Notes: generated by a model not told the origin, from the letters alone. Numbered from the stretch's first letter, positions 35,307 through 44,304 are shown. The stretch is 64,000 nucleotides of DNA from an uncultured Candidatus Saccharibacteria bacterium (GCA_938045445.1 CALIMM010000016.1:62001-126000), one strand, 5' to 3'. A program made the numbers and translations.

Positions 35307-35463
35307 TGAATATAATCGCACTACGTTCAGTTTGAGTATATTATTTGTTCATACTATAATTTTTCTGTTCAAAATATTGGTTTATTAACAATCTGTGCTT
35401 CTCGTGTGAACAATAAATGTATTCAGGCTGTTCTCGTCTGCCAAATGTAAATCTGCGGAAACA

Positions 35464-35494
35464 AAAAACAGCCCACAACTATTGGGCTGTTTTT
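35464..35494. terminator. Bidirectional terminator between galE and the nucleotidyltransferase gene
   Basis: A 12-bp stem, AAAAACAGCCCA with TGGGCTGTTTTT, loop CAACTAT. The A and T runs serve both directions. Confidence 0.85.
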
Positions 35495-35532
35495 ATTAAT
35501 GCAAAAACAACAAGATCTGGTTTGAGTGCCTA

Positions 35533-35964
35533 CTACTCCTGGCCAGTCGCTTTGTTGATCCGGGTTGAGGAATCTGGCTTGCCTTCGCCGGCGTCGAAAC
35601 GCATTTCTATGTTGTACTTTTTACACACTTCTGCTTCAGGGATGGCCTTTTCGGTATCGCGGTCACCACCGTTGGCAAAAATAAGTTGGTCGCCGGGATA
35701 TTGGCCAGCTACCATCTCGAGTGATTTGATTTGTGTGGGATCTTCGTCGATTGATAGAATCACTTGGTCAACACCTTTGAGGGCGCGCATGAGACGCAGG
35801 CGATTGCTTTCGTTGAGGATAATTTTGCCTTTTTTCAGCAATTGTTGCTTGTCGTTGTTGACAATAACAATAAGTTTGTCGCCCATTGCGGCAGCTGCTT
35901 CGATCATATCGATATGCCCACCATGGAGCGGGTTAAAATAACCACTGACAATTACTACTCGCAT
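35533..35964 (-). CDS. Small cytidylyl/adenylyltransferase (TagD/RfaE-C-like)
   Basis: 143 residues. The nucleotidyltransferase start VVIVSGYFNPLHGGHIDMI has the HxGH motif (HGGH, about 14-17), and the end SSTRINKATGQE matches the second signature (ISSTxI type). The middle block LIFANGGDRDTEKAIPE is reminiscent of the heptose-phosphate adenylyltransferases. It would activate a small phosphorylated alcohol or sugar with CTP or ATP for glycan building; the substrate is not decided. AAGGAG is ten bases before the ATG and a TATAAT box lies further up (36013-36018). Divergent from rmlB. Confidence 0.82.
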   Translation of the reverse strand: MRVVIVSGYFNPLHGGHIDMIEAAAAMGDKLIVIVNNDKQQLLKKGKIILNESNRLRLMRALKGVDQVILSIDEDPTQIKSLEMVAGQYPGDQLIFANGGDRDTEKAIPEAEVCKKYNIEMRFDAGEGKPDSSTRINKATGQE

Positions 35965-36060
35965 TTATTACTATCTCCTTGTTGTTTATCGTTAGAAAGC
36001 TTCTGTTGCTATATTATACCATTACTCTCGTATATCTCGACACCATCCCCTATTTCACGC

Positions 36061-36066
36061 TATAAT
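36061..36066 (+). promoter_or_regulatory. -10 box, leaderless promoter of the rhamnose operon
   Basis: TATAAT, six bases (ACAGCT), then the rmlB ATG at 36073. TCGACA at 36037-36042 (18-bp spacer) resembles the galE -35. Confidence 0.65.
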
Positions 36067-36072
36067 ACAGCT

Positions 36073-37083
36073 ATGACAAAATTGCTTATCACCGGTGGTG
36101 CGGGGTTCATTGGCTCGAACTTCGTGCATTATACCGTTCATCACAAGCCGGAATATGAAATCACCGTCGTCGATAAGATGACGTATGCTGCGAACCCGCA
36201 CAACCTTGATGGAGTGCGCGAGCAGATCAACTTCGTGCAGGGCGATATTTGTGATGCCGAGCTGATGGATCGCTTGATTGCCGAGACGGACATCGTTGTT
36301 CACTTTGCGGCGGAGAGTCATAACGATAACTCACTGCGCGACCCAAAGCCCTTCCTCGACACCAACGTGTATGGCACGTACACTATTTTGCAAGCAGTGC
36401 GTAACCACAACAAGCGCCTCCATCACATTAGCACCGATGAAGTGTTTGGCGATCTAGCACTGGACGATCCAAATCGCTTTACTGAGGAGACACCATACAA
36501 CCCATCCAGCCCCTACTCGAGCACCAAGGCGTCGAGCGATATGCTGGTGCGCGCCTGGATTCGCAGCTTTGGCGTGAAGGCGACGATCAGCAACTGCTCT
36601 AATAACTACGGCCCCCGCCAGCACGTCGAGAAATTTATCCCACGGCAAATCACTAACATTCTGAGCGACATCAAACCAAAGCTCTACGGCACGGGCGAGC
36701 AAGTACGCGACTGGATTCACGTTGACGACCACAACTCAGCAGTGCACTTGATTCTCGAAAAAGGCACGCTGGGCGACACCTACATCATTGGTGCAGATAA
36801 CGACCACGTCAATAACAAAGCGGTAATTGAGATGATCTGCGACTTAATGGGCAAAGGTAAGGACTGGTATGAGCATGTCAACGATCGCCCCGGCCACGAC
36901 ATGCGCTATGCGATGGACTCGAGCAAGCTGCGCCGCGAACTTGGCTGGCAACCACAATACACCGACCAAGATGGCATGGCTAACGGCCTACGCCAAACCA
37001 TTGAGTGGTACAGCACCAACCGCGACTGGTGGCAAGCCCAAAAAGCCGCTGTAGAAGCAACCTACGCTAAGCAAGGACAATAA
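36073..37083 (+). CDS. rmlB: dTDP-glucose 4,6-dehydratase
   Basis: 336 residues from MTKLLITGGAGFIGSNF; longer in-frame starts upstream would run through the promoter. NAD loop TGGAGFIGSN, HFAAESHNDNS (the RmlB-specific H-AAESHVD-like block), STDEVFGDL (catalytic Thr-Asp-Glu) and YSSTKASSD (Tyr-x-x-x-Lys). It dehydrates dTDP-glucose to the 4-keto-6-deoxy sugar, the second step of dTDP-rhamnose synthesis. First gene of the run rmlB, NUDIX, rmlC, rmlD, with tight spacing. Confidence 0.96.
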   Translation: MTKLLITGGAGFIGSNFVHYTVHHKPEYEITVVDKMTYAANPHNLDGVREQINFVQGDICDAELMDRLIAETDIVVHFAAESHNDNSLRDPKPFLDTNVYGTYTILQAVRNHNKRLHHISTDEVFGDLALDDPNRFTEETPYNPSSPYSSTKASSDMLVRAWIRSFGVKATISNCSNNYGPRQHVEKFIPRQITNILSDIKPKLYGTGEQVRDWIHVDDHNSAVHLILEKGTLGDTYIIGADNDHVNNKAVIEMICDLMGKGKDWYEHVNDRPGHDMRYAMDSSKLRRELGWQPQYTDQDGMANGLRQTIEWYSTNRDWWQAQKAAVEATYAKQGQ

Positions 37084-37087
37084 GCCA

Positions 37088-37636
37088 GTGCCTGACACCC
37101 CCAGCAAAACTCGCGTGAGTAGCAAAATCGCCTACCAAAACCCCTGGATCACCATCCACGAAGACCAAACACGCGACCACGCAGGCAACCTGGGGGTATA
37201 TGGCTATATGGAGTCGCGAAACTCGTGTATGGTCGTCGCTATCGACGAGCATGAGCGAATCTACCTGGTACGCGGCTTTCGCTATCCGTCGCAGAGTTTT
37301 GGCTGGGAATTGCCTGGTGGCGGTGGTGACGGCGAGGATCTGCTCACCGCCTCCAAGCGTGAGCTAGAGGAAGAGACTGGTATTGTTGCCCAGTCGTGGG
37401 AGAAGCTTGGTGAGGCGTACGTGTGTAACGGCCTAATGACAGAGAAAATGGCGGTGTGCTTGGCACGAGACCTGTCTTTTGGCGGCAACAAAGAACAATC
37501 AGATGAAGTATTTAGCGATATGCGATTCTTCACCAATGAGGAGATTGACCAGCTTATTACCCAAGGCGATATCAATGACTGCCAGACACTGGCTGGCCTC
37601 CATTATTATCATATATGGCGAAAGGAGAACGCATGA
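37088..37636 (+). CDS. NUDIX hydrolase
   Basis: 182 residues from a GTG at 37088, four bases after the rmlB stop. The NUDIX box reads GGGGDGEDLLTASKRELEEETGI, with GX5EX7REXXEEXG-like spacing (REL-EEETG catalytic acids). The preceding WELPGG and the profile of N-terminal strands resemble ADP-ribose/nucleotide-sugar pyrophosphatases. It sits inside the rhamnose operon and overlaps rmlC by 4 bp, so a role in sugar-nucleotide control is possible but not shown. Confidence 0.85.
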   Translation: MPDTPSKTRVSSKIAYQNPWITIHEDQTRDHAGNLGVYGYMESRNSCMVVAIDEHERIYLVRGFRYPSQSFGWELPGGGGDGEDLLTASKRELEEETGIVAQSWEKLGEAYVCNGLMTEKMAVCLARDLSFGGNKEQSDEVFSDMRFFTNEEIDQLITQGDINDCQTLAGLHYYHIWRKENA

Positions 37637-38202
37637 ATTTCGACCCATCAAGCTACAACGACCTTACCGTGACTGAATCGCCAATTCCAGGGCTATTCGT
37701 CATTAAACTGCCTGTCCATGGTGACAACCGTGGGTGGTTCAAAGAAAATTACCAGAAGGAGAAGATGGAAGCGCTGGGGCTACCTGCCTTTACCATTGTA
37801 CAAAACAATATCAGCTTCAATGACAAAGCTGGTGCAACACGTGGTCTGCACGCCGAGCCCTGGAATAAGTTCATTAGTACCGCGAATGGCCGCGTGTTCG
37901 GTGCATGGTGTGATGTGCGCCAAGGCCCAACCTTTGGCCACACATTCTCTGTAGAAATTAATCCTGGTACAGCGGTGTTCGTGCCCAAGGGCGTGGCAAA
38001 TGGTTACCAGACACTGGACGATAATGTGGCATATACCTACCTGGTTGACGCCCACTGGTCACCAGATGCGCAGTATACCTTTGTTAACCTCTTTGACCCA
38101 GCGCTGGATATTGCGTGGCCACTCGGCAAAGATCAGGCGATCATCTCGCACAAAGATGCTGCGCACCCACTCCTGCGCGACGTACAGCCAATGGAATTAT
38201 AA
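37633..38202 (+). CDS. rmlC: dTDP-4-dehydrorhamnose 3,5-epimerase family
   Basis: 189 residues from the ATG at 37633, six bases after AAAGGAG, overlapping the NUDIX stop. Cupin-type RmlC features: RGWFKENYQ, TRGLHAEPWNKFIS (catalytic His region), VRQGPTFG, FVPKGVANGYQTL and YLVDAHWSP. It epimerises the 4-keto sugar at C3 and C5. Length and motif order are normal, though RGLHAEPW replaces the more usual RGLHYQ. Confidence 0.9.
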   Translation: MNFDPSSYNDLTVTESPIPGLFVIKLPVHGDNRGWFKENYQKEKMEALGLPAFTIVQNNISFNDKAGATRGLHAEPWNKFISTANGRVFGAWCDVRQGPTFGHTFSVEINPGTAVFVPKGVANGYQTLDDNVAYTYLVDAHWSPDAQYTFVNLFDPALDIAWPLGKDQAIISHKDAAHPLLRDVQPMEL

Positions 38203-38219
38203 AAAGAAAGGAAGCGTGC

Positions 38220-39077
38220 ATGACAGATTACACCTCTACCCTCATCATTGGTGCCAACGGGCAATTAGCCAAAGCAATGCAGCAGCAATACCCTAGTGCT
38301 CGGGCGGTTGGGCATAATGACCTTAACCTCTGTGACGCAGCAGCTATTGCAACCTTCGACTGGTCCGGTATTAAGACAATCATCAACACTGCTGCTTATA
38401 CCAATGTTGACGGCGCAGAAACATCGGAGGGCCGCGCAGCAGCCTGGCGCATTAATGCCCAAGCGGTGGGACAGCTTGCTCGTATCTGCTCCGAGCAAGA
38501 CATTACCTTGGTTCATGTGTCGAGCGATTACGTTTTTGATGGTGAGACAGCACCACATACCGAAGATGAGCTATTTAGCCCTTTAAGTGTCTATGGTGCA
38601 TCCAAGGCAGCGGGCGATATTGCTGCCAGCACCACGCCGCGGCACTATATTATCCGCACTAGTTGGGTGATTGGCGATGGTAAAAACTTCGTGACAACGA
38701 TGCTCGGCCTGGCCGCAAAAAATATCGCACCAACAGTGGTAGCAGACCAAATCGGCCGCCTGAGCTTCACGCCAGAAATTGCACGGGCGATTGACTACTT
38801 AGTAGAGAACAAGGCACCATACGGTACCTACAATGTAACAAATAGTGGTCCACTGGTAAGCTGGGCGGACATCACGCGGCAGATCTTTGCCTTGGCAGGG
38901 CGCGATGACTTACCAGTGACAGATACAACCACCGCCGAGTATTTTGCCAATAAGCCTGGCATCGCGCCGCGACCACTCAATAGCGACCTCAGCCTTGAAA
39001 AATTACACGCGACTGGCTTCGTCAGCCAAGACTGGCGCGAGGCACTACGCGAATATGTTACTCTAAATACTCATTAA
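38220..39077 (+). CDS. rmlD: dTDP-4-dehydrorhamnose reductase (copy 1)
   Basis: 285 residues from the ATG at 38220, preceded by AAAGGAAG. NADPH loop IIGANGQLAKAM, IINTAAYTNVDGAET, VHVSSDYVFDGE and SVYGASKAAGD (Tyr-x-x-x-Lys), then IRTSWVIGDGKNF. It reduces the keto sugar to dTDP-L-rhamnose, the last step. A second, clearly related copy lies at 43447-44304, an unusual duplication in such a small genome. Confidence 0.94.
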   Translation: MTDYTSTLIIGANGQLAKAMQQQYPSARAVGHNDLNLCDAAAIATFDWSGIKTIINTAAYTNVDGAETSEGRAAAWRINAQAVGQLARICSEQDITLVHVSSDYVFDGETAPHTEDELFSPLSVYGASKAAGDIAASTTPRHYIIRTSWVIGDGKNFVTTMLGLAAKNIAPTVVADQIGRLSFTPEIARAIDYLVENKAPYGTYNVTNSGPLVSWADITRQIFALAGRDDLPVTDTTTAEYFANKPGIAPRPLNSDLSLEKLHATGFVSQDWREALREYVTLNTH

Positions 39078-39269
39078 GGTAGTCCTTGGCTATTTGTCAT
39101 AGCTTTTAGGCTATCATCTCACAACGTCGATAATTTTGTTTGACTTCGCGCACTATCTAGAGTGACTGACTCTTCGCACACTGTTATATATTCCCATTAT
39201 CTTCGGTATTATGGTACTATTACTTTATCTGGTATGATAAGTATATAGTTTCAAAAAGGAGTTTTACGT

Positions 39270-40121
39270 ATGAAAGGTATTATTTTGGCAGGTGGTTCGG
39301 GCTCGCGCCTGTGGCCGATTACTAAAGCAATTAGCAAACAGCTGATGCCTATTTATGACAAGCCGATGATCTATTATCCCCTTACTACGCTGATGCAGGC
39401 AGGGATTCGCGACATTCTCATCATCACTACCCCAGCTGATCAAGCAGGCTTCCAGCGCTTGCTTGGTGATGGTGTACAGTGGGGTATCAATCTGCAATAT
39501 GCCATTCAGCCCAGCCCCGATGGCTTGGCGCAGGCATTTATCATTGGTGAGGAATTTATTGGTAACGACAAGGTGGCGCTCGTCTTAGGTGACAACATCT
39601 TCTACGGCGCAGCGCTCGATGACTCACTGCGCGCCTGTACCGACCCAGATGGCGGTGTGGTTTTTGCTTACAAAGTATCTGACCCAGAGCGGTATGGCGT
39701 TGTAGCTTTTGACGATAACAATCATGCGGTGTCGATCGAAGAGAAGCCCGCCCAGCCTAAGTCAAACTTCGCAGTGGTAGGGCTCTATTTCTACGACAAT
39801 GATGTGGTAGAAATTGCGAAGAATGTCCAGCCAAGCGACCGTGGCGAGTTAGAAATTACCTCTGTGAATGCTGAGTATCTGCGTCGTGGCAAACTGAAGG
39901 TCCAGACACTAGACAATGGCGATGTATGGCTTGATACTGGGACGATTAGCAGCCTGACCGACGCCGAGGACTTTGTGCGTGTTGTGCAAAACCGTACCGG
40001 CCAAGTCGTTGGCAGCCCCGAAAAGACGGCACACACCAATGGCTGGATCACAGACGAGCAGCTTGCCGAGCTTGCTGCGCCACTAAAAAAATCAGGCTAC
40101 GGAAATTACCTCTCGGCGTAG
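39270..40121 (+). CDS. rmlA: Glucose-1-phosphate thymidylyltransferase
   Basis: 283 residues. The nucleotidyltransferase signature GIILAGGSGSRLWPITKAISKQ is at the N terminus, followed by LMPIYDKPMIYYPLTTLM, ALVLGDNIFYG, FAYKVSDPERYGVV and DTGTISSLTDAEDFV. It makes dTDP-glucose from glucose-1-phosphate and dTTP, the first rhamnose step. AAAAAGGAG lies eight bases upstream. It is set apart from rmlD by 190 bp and probably has its own promoter (TATGAT near 39232). Confidence 0.95.
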   Translation: MKGIILAGGSGSRLWPITKAISKQLMPIYDKPMIYYPLTTLMQAGIRDILIITTPADQAGFQRLLGDGVQWGINLQYAIQPSPDGLAQAFIIGEEFIGNDKVALVLGDNIFYGAALDDSLRACTDPDGGVVFAYKVSDPERYGVVAFDDNNHAVSIEEKPAQPKSNFAVVGLYFYDNDVVEIAKNVQPSDRGELEITSVNAEYLRRGKLKVQTLDNGDVWLDTGTISSLTDAEDFVRVVQNRTGQVVGSPEKTAHTNGWITDEQLAELAAPLKKSGYGNYLSA

Positions 40122-40127
40122 TATAAT
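40122..40127 (+). promoter_or_regulatory. -10 box before the GT2 gene
   Basis: TATAAT nine bases before the ATG at 40137, within 20 bp of the rmlA stop. Confidence 0.5.
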
Positions 40128-40136
40128 AATACCAAT

Positions 40137-40856
40137 ATGAAAACGAATACCAAGACAGTCTGTGTGATCGTCCCAGCCTACAACGAAGCGACGGTCATCA
40201 AGGACGTGATCAAACAATCCAGGCGAGTCTTTGCCAAAGCCAAGGCAGCTGGCTATACAATTGATGTTGTGCTAGTCAATGACGGGTCGAAGGACGACAC
40301 ACTCACTCAAGCTAAAAAAGGTGGTGCCATTACGATCGATCATATTCTTAACTCTGGTGCAGGCGGCGCAACCTTAACTGGTCTATCGTATGCTCGGCAG
40401 CATGGATATGATATTGTCGCCACGATGGATGCCGATGGTCAGCACGCGCCAGAGGATGTGTTGGCAGGTATCGCGCAGATCGATGAGCGCCACGCTGATT
40501 TACTCATTGGTAGTCGTCTCATTGACAGCACCGGCATGTCCAAGACAAAGGTGCTCGGTAACAAAGGTTTGAGCTTAATTACCAAGCTCTTGTTTGGTAT
40601 CAATGTAACAGACTCGCAGTCGGGCTTACGTATCTATTCGCGCCGCGCCATCGATAATCTCGACTGGAAGTCGACTGGTTACGAATTTTGCTCGGAGATG
40701 ATCTGGCGTGCCAAGCAAGCGGGGATGACAATTGGTGAATATCCGATCAAGGCAATCTACACTGACTACTCCCGTGCTAAAGGTCAAAACAACTGGAATG
40801 CCATCAATATCGTCAAACGCTTATTTAAACAACGCTTAACGGAGCTCTTCGAATGA
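40137..40856 (+). CDS. Glycosyltransferase family 2, polyprenol-phosphate sugar synthase type
   Basis: 239 residues with no C-terminal membrane helix. GT-A motifs: IVPAYNEATVI, VNDGSKDDT, GAGGATLTGLSYA and ATMDADGQHAPEDV (the DxD-like site), then SGLRIYSRRA and SKTKVLGNKGLS. It resembles DPM1-like dolichyl/polyprenyl-phosphate mannosyl or glucosyl synthases. It overlaps the DUF2304 gene by 4 bp; that pairing is seen widely and suggests the small membrane protein anchors the enzyme. Confidence 0.9.
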   Translation: MKTNTKTVCVIVPAYNEATVIKDVIKQSRRVFAKAKAAGYTIDVVLVNDGSKDDTLTQAKKGGAITIDHILNSGAGGATLTGLSYARQHGYDIVATMDADGQHAPEDVLAGIAQIDERHADLLIGSRLIDSTGMSKTKVLGNKGLSLITKLLFGINVTDSQSGLRIYSRRAIDNLDWKSTGYEFCSEMIWRAKQAGMTIGEYPIKAIYTDYSRAKGQNNWNAINIVKRLFKQRLTELFE

Positions 40857-41212
40857 GATATTTTGCTCTTGTCTTGCTCAATGTACCAATTATTCTTTTG
40901 GCACTGGTCAACATCATCACCCAATATAAACTAAACAAAATCACCGTCGCTCGCCTACGCCACCAGGTGGTAATGTGGCTGGTGGTCATGGTGGTGCTGC
41001 TGAGCTGCTTCCCACTGTATAATATTTCGATTGGCCACCCACCGTTTGATTCGTCGGAATTAAGCTTGTTTGACATTGTCCAGACGACAGCGATCGTGTT
41101 ACTCTTCTACATCGTCAACACACAGCGCCAGCGAATCGACCAAAACGAACGCCGCGTGCGCGACCTCCATCAAGAATTGTCAATTAAACTCTCGGGTCAT
41201 GACAAAAAATAA
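40853..41212 (+). CDS. DUF2304 small membrane protein
   Basis: 119 residues. Three hydrophobic segments: about 3-22 (FALVLLNVPIILLALVNII), 38-58 (VVMWLVVMVVLLSCFPLY) and 74-93 (VQTTAIVLLFYIVNT). A helical basic/acidic tail ends SGHDKK. DUF2304 proteins usually accompany GT2 polyprenol-phosphate synthases, as here (4-bp overlap), and probably recruit them to the membrane. It overlaps the next GT2 start by 14 bp. Confidence 0.8.
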   Translation: MRYFALVLLNVPIILLALVNIITQYKLNKITVARLRHQVVMWLVVMVVLLSCFPLYNISIGHPPFDSSELSLFDIVQTTAIVLLFYIVNTQRQRIDQNERRVRDLHQELSIKLSGHDKK

Positions 41213-42023
41213 ATCACTCGATATCGTCATCCCCTACTGGGGCGAATTCGCCTTACTCAAAGAAGCAGTTGACTCTGTCTTGGCCCAGACAAGTGATGAC
41301 TGGCACCTGACCATCCTCGACGACCACTACCCATCGACCGAAGCGCGCGATTATTACACAAAGCTCGCCGACCCACGCATCACCTATATCCGGCACAAGA
41401 AAAACCTCGGCATTACCAACAACTTCAACTTTGCCATCCAGCACGTAACGGCACCGCACTGTATGATTGTCGGGTGTGATGATCGGCTCTTGCCGGAGTG
41501 TGTGGCAGTGGCACTGCAGACAATTGGTGAGGCAGATTTTTATCAGCCAGGGGTGCAAGTGATTAATGATAAGGGGCAGCTATATCTCCCACTGGTTGAC
41601 CGCGTCAAGCGATTTTTGCAGCCTCGCAAATCAGGGCTTTACTCAGGCGAAAAACTTGCAACGTCTCTGAGTCATGGCGACTGGCTCTACTTCCCATCGA
41701 TCGTCTGGAAGACAGCGACGCTCAAGCGGTATTCCTTTGATGCAACATATACTATTTTAGAGGATCTTGTTTTGGTATTTGATTTTATTCTTGACGGAGC
41801 GGTACTTGCTTTTGATCAGACTGAGACATTCCAATACCGGCGCTTTGCTCAGTCGCTCTCAAGCAAAGAAAAGTCAAAGGATGGTGCGCGCTTTGCAGAA
41901 GAAAACGAGGTATATACTAGCTATGCTCAGCGTTTTGCATCAGTTGGCTGGCACAAAGCTGCTTGGGCAGCGCGGCTCCATATTACATCGCGCATTCATC
42001 AGTTGTTGTCGCAGTTGATGTAA
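41199..42023 (+). CDS. Glycosyltransferase family 2
   Basis: 274 residues from the ATG at 41199, inside the end of the DUF2304 gene. The start is inferred from frame and motif placement; no strong ribosome binding site is seen. GT-A motifs: DIVIPYWGEFALLKEAVDSVLAQ, LTILDDHYPS (metal/nucleotide acids), NLGITNNFNFAI and MIVGCDDRLLPE. The C-terminal part is helical. Adds a sugar to a surface glycan; specificity unknown. Confidence 0.85.
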   Translation: MTKNKSLDIVIPYWGEFALLKEAVDSVLAQTSDDWHLTILDDHYPSTEARDYYTKLADPRITYIRHKKNLGITNNFNFAIQHVTAPHCMIVGCDDRLLPECVAVALQTIGEADFYQPGVQVINDKGQLYLPLVDRVKRFLQPRKSGLYSGEKLATSLSHGDWLYFPSIVWKTATLKRYSFDATYTILEDLVLVFDFILDGAVLAFDQTETFQYRRFAQSLSSKEKSKDGARFAEENEVYTSYAQRFASVGWHKAAWAARLHITSRIHQLLSQLM

Positions 42024-42354
42024 TTTGAATATCTTCTAACCTCTATAGAAATATATGGGGGTTATTTTGCGAGTGAATTAGTGCCCCTTTGATCTTGCGC
42101 TACTACATAGTAAAGCTTGAAGATGATATTCATGAGCGGCAATTCGTTCATTTTTATCTGTTAACTAATCCAGCCTCATCATAGACAAGATGATGGATGT
42201 GAGATTGGTTTTTTATTCTTTATAAAACACTCTGGTTAAGTGTTGTTGCGGGGTTTTAAAAATAGCGTGCGTCTTGAATAAGATAAAGATGTGACAAGAG
42301 TGTGAAGAAATTGAACTCTTCTATATCAAGAAATATTATTCCTTTGTGCTGCAC
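42024..42354. other. Convergent intergenic region, no gene
   Basis: Between the plus-strand GT2 and the terminator of the minus-strand GT8 gene. It is AT-rich, without a credible frame. Confidence 0.5.
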
Positions 42355-42386
42355 GAAAAACCGGCTCAGTTTCCTCGAGCCGGTTT
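42355..42386 (-). terminator. Terminator of the GT8/rmlD2 operon
   Basis: AAACCGGCTC (42358-42367) and GAGCCGGTTT (42377-42386) pair over ten bases. On the minus strand the stem is followed by TTTTT. Confidence 0.85.
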
Positions 42387-42401
42387 GTTTCGTTATGTAC
42401 T

Positions 42402-43430
42402 CTACCTCACGTTTGCTTCAGTCGTTTCGGTTTTCTCTTTATCGACTTCAGCAAACTTACGCTCCACCGCCATGATGTATAGCTGCATAAAGATTGGGCG
42501 AGGTAAGACATCATACAGATACCACACCAGTGTTTTCTTAGCATGCGGAAGCTCGGTGTTTTTCCACGGAGTGAGTGCAAAGTACTTTTGCCACAGCAGC
42601 CGGTTGGGGTGCTTGTTGCCAACTTCCCACGGTTTACCCTGAATGCCATAGAGCGAGTGAATAATCTTGGGGCTGTAGTAGTTGGTCATAATCTCGTCGT
42701 AACTATAGAAATACGGCTGCTTAAGATTATTAATGCGCAGCAGATCTTGCGGCCGATACGCATAAAACGCACTAGAGAAATTATAGGTGATATCGAGCGT
42801 CTTGATCTGCCCGCGGAACATAACATTACAGAGGTCTTGGTCAGCAATGACGTAGTCGCTTTTCTTCGACAGGTGCTCGACGACTTGGCTCGATACATCA
42901 TCTTTGAGCCATTTTTTGTGATTGATGAGCATGATACCACAGTTGTAGTAGCCATCGGTAGGCTGGAGACCAATCGTTGCTTTGTGCTGATTGGTGAGAG
43001 TGTCGTAGGCCAGTGCCATGATATTTTTCTCAAAATCAAGCTCCAGCAAGCCATCAAGGGAGCTGGTAATGATCGTGTGTGGGTTGAGGTAGAGCACACG
43101 ATCGGTCTTGATTTCAAGATCGGCCAGTGCTAGCATCTTGAGCCACGTCACATACACACCATGCCACGGCTTGACACCTAGCTTCTGTAGTTTCTTGTGA
43201 TACGTGTTGGGATTGATGAATGTCAAATAGGTGTTGGGGTATTTTTCAACCAACTTTTTGAGGCGATCTTTGCTTTGTTTGCTCAGCTTATACCCACAAT
43301 AAAAAATATGAATCTCATCGAGCGTCTTATTGTTTTCAAGTAATGATGCAATCGAAATTGCACTGACAACTGCATAGTTATCGTCACTTTGATACAAGAC
43401 GTTTAAGATTTTCTTTTTGACTCTGGGCAT
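42402..43430 (-). CDS. Glycosyltransferase family 8 with altered DxD
   Basis: 342 residues. GT8 fold marks: ILNVLYQSDDNYAVVSAISIASLLENN at the N terminus, TWLKMLALADL, the metal-site strand RVLYLNPHT (112-119), GYYNCGIMLINHKKW, DQDLCNVMF and the closing IHSLYG...KPWEVG (His and Lys-Pro-Trp retained). In normal GT8 enzymes the strand ends in DxD; here it is Asn116-Pro-His118. The enzyme may therefore be inactive, use another metal site, or be a regulator. AAAGGAG precedes the ATG. Second gene after rmlD copy 2 (16 bp), so probably one operon. Confidence 0.85.
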   Translation of the reverse strand: MPRVKKKILNVLYQSDDNYAVVSAISIASLLENNKTLDEIHIFYCGYKLSKQSKDRLKKLVEKYPNTYLTFINPNTYHKKLQKLGVKPWHGVYVTWLKMLALADLEIKTDRVLYLNPHTIITSSLDGLLELDFEKNIMALAYDTLTNQHKATIGLQPTDGYYNCGIMLINHKKWLKDDVSSQVVEHLSKKSDYVIADQDLCNVMFRGQIKTLDITYNFSSAFYAYRPQDLLRINNLKQPYFYSYDEIMTNYYSPKIIHSLYGIQGKPWEVGNKHPNRLLWQKYFALTPWKNTELPHAKKTLVWYLYDVLPRPIFMQLYIMAVERKFAEVDKEKTETTEANVR

Positions 43431-43446
43431 GGCCTGCCTCTCTCCT

Positions 43447-44304
43447 TTATTCCACCGCTGCTATGTTTTTTACGTAGTTTTCCAGTAATGGCTGATAGCT
43501 CTCACTGATGAATCCTGTGTTGTGCAGCTTCGACAAATTCATATCACTATACATTGGTCGAGGTGCAAACGGAATCTTGTCTTTACTATACTCTTGTGTT
43601 GACACTTTTACAACCCTATCGCGATCGTGCCCTGCATATTCGAATACATCCTCGGCAAGCTCTGCCCACGATTTGATCGGCCCAGAGTTAGACACATGAT
43701 ACAAACCATACTCGGCCTTGGTGTCTAGTAAGTGCTTGGTGGCGCGCGCAATCTCCGACGCAAAGGTTGGCCGACCATATTGATCATCCACAACCTTGGG
43801 ATTAATGCGCATGTCGGCCAGGCGCTTCATCGTCCGTGGGAAGTTGTGTCCATCACCAATCACCCACGAAACACGTAGCACATAATGACGTGGCGCAAGG
43901 CTAACCAGTAGATCCCCTGCTGCCTTAACGTCACCATAGACCGACAGTGGTGAGAGCGATTCATCCTCACCGTGATTTTTGTTTGTCCCATCAAAGACAT
44001 AGTCGGATGAGTAGTGCACCAGTGTAATATCATGCTCCAGCGCTACTTTGACGAGATTGCGCGGGCCAACCGCATTGACCTGCCACGCTTTAGCGCGGCC
44101 CTCAATCGTTTCTGATCCATCGGCATTGACGAACGCCGCCGCGTTGATAATAACATCCACACCCGACCAATCATACCCAAGCACCTGCTCTTCGTCCGAA
44201 ATGTCGAGCTGCTGATGACCCAGCGCCGTTGCCTTTGGATATATCTCCTGGAGCGCCCGCCCCACTTGGCCATTACAACCCAATATTACAATTCCCTTGC
44301 TCAT
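43447..44304 (-). CDS. dTDP-4-dehydrorhamnose reductase-like (copy 2)
   Basis: 285 residues, the same length as copy 1 at 38220-39077 and alignable through the whole protein. Shared blocks include ILGCNGQVGRAL, DVIINAAAFVNADGSET, VHYSSDYVFDGT, SVYGDVKAAGD, LRVSWVIGDGHNFP and SNSGPIKSWAEL. All catalytic positions are kept. Either a second rhamnose reductase or one acting on another 6-deoxy-4-keto nucleotide sugar. AAAGGAGG before the ATG; TATAAT at 44326-44331. Coupled with the GT8 gene. Confidence 0.9.
   Translation of the reverse strand: MSKGIVILGCNGQVGRALQEIYPKATALGHQQLDISDEEQVLGYDWSGVDVIINAAAFVNADGSETIEGRAKAWQVNAVGPRNLVKVALEHDITLVHYSSDYVFDGTNKNHGEDESLSPLSVYGDVKAAGDLLVSLAPRHYVLRVSWVIGDGHNFPRTMKRLADMRINPKVVDDQYGRPTFASEIARATKHLLDTKAEYGLYHVSNSGPIKSWAELAEDVFEYAGHDRDRVVKVSTQEYSKDKIPFAPRPMYSDMNLSKLHNTGFISESYQPLLENYVKNIAAVE

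Noticed and set aside
35764..36072. Long in-frame extension of rmlB upstream of 36073
   Set aside because: It lacks the NAD-loop start, runs through the promoter and overlaps the opposite-strand nucleotidyltransferase gene. The ATG at 36073 has a TATAAT six bases upstream and gives the normal length.
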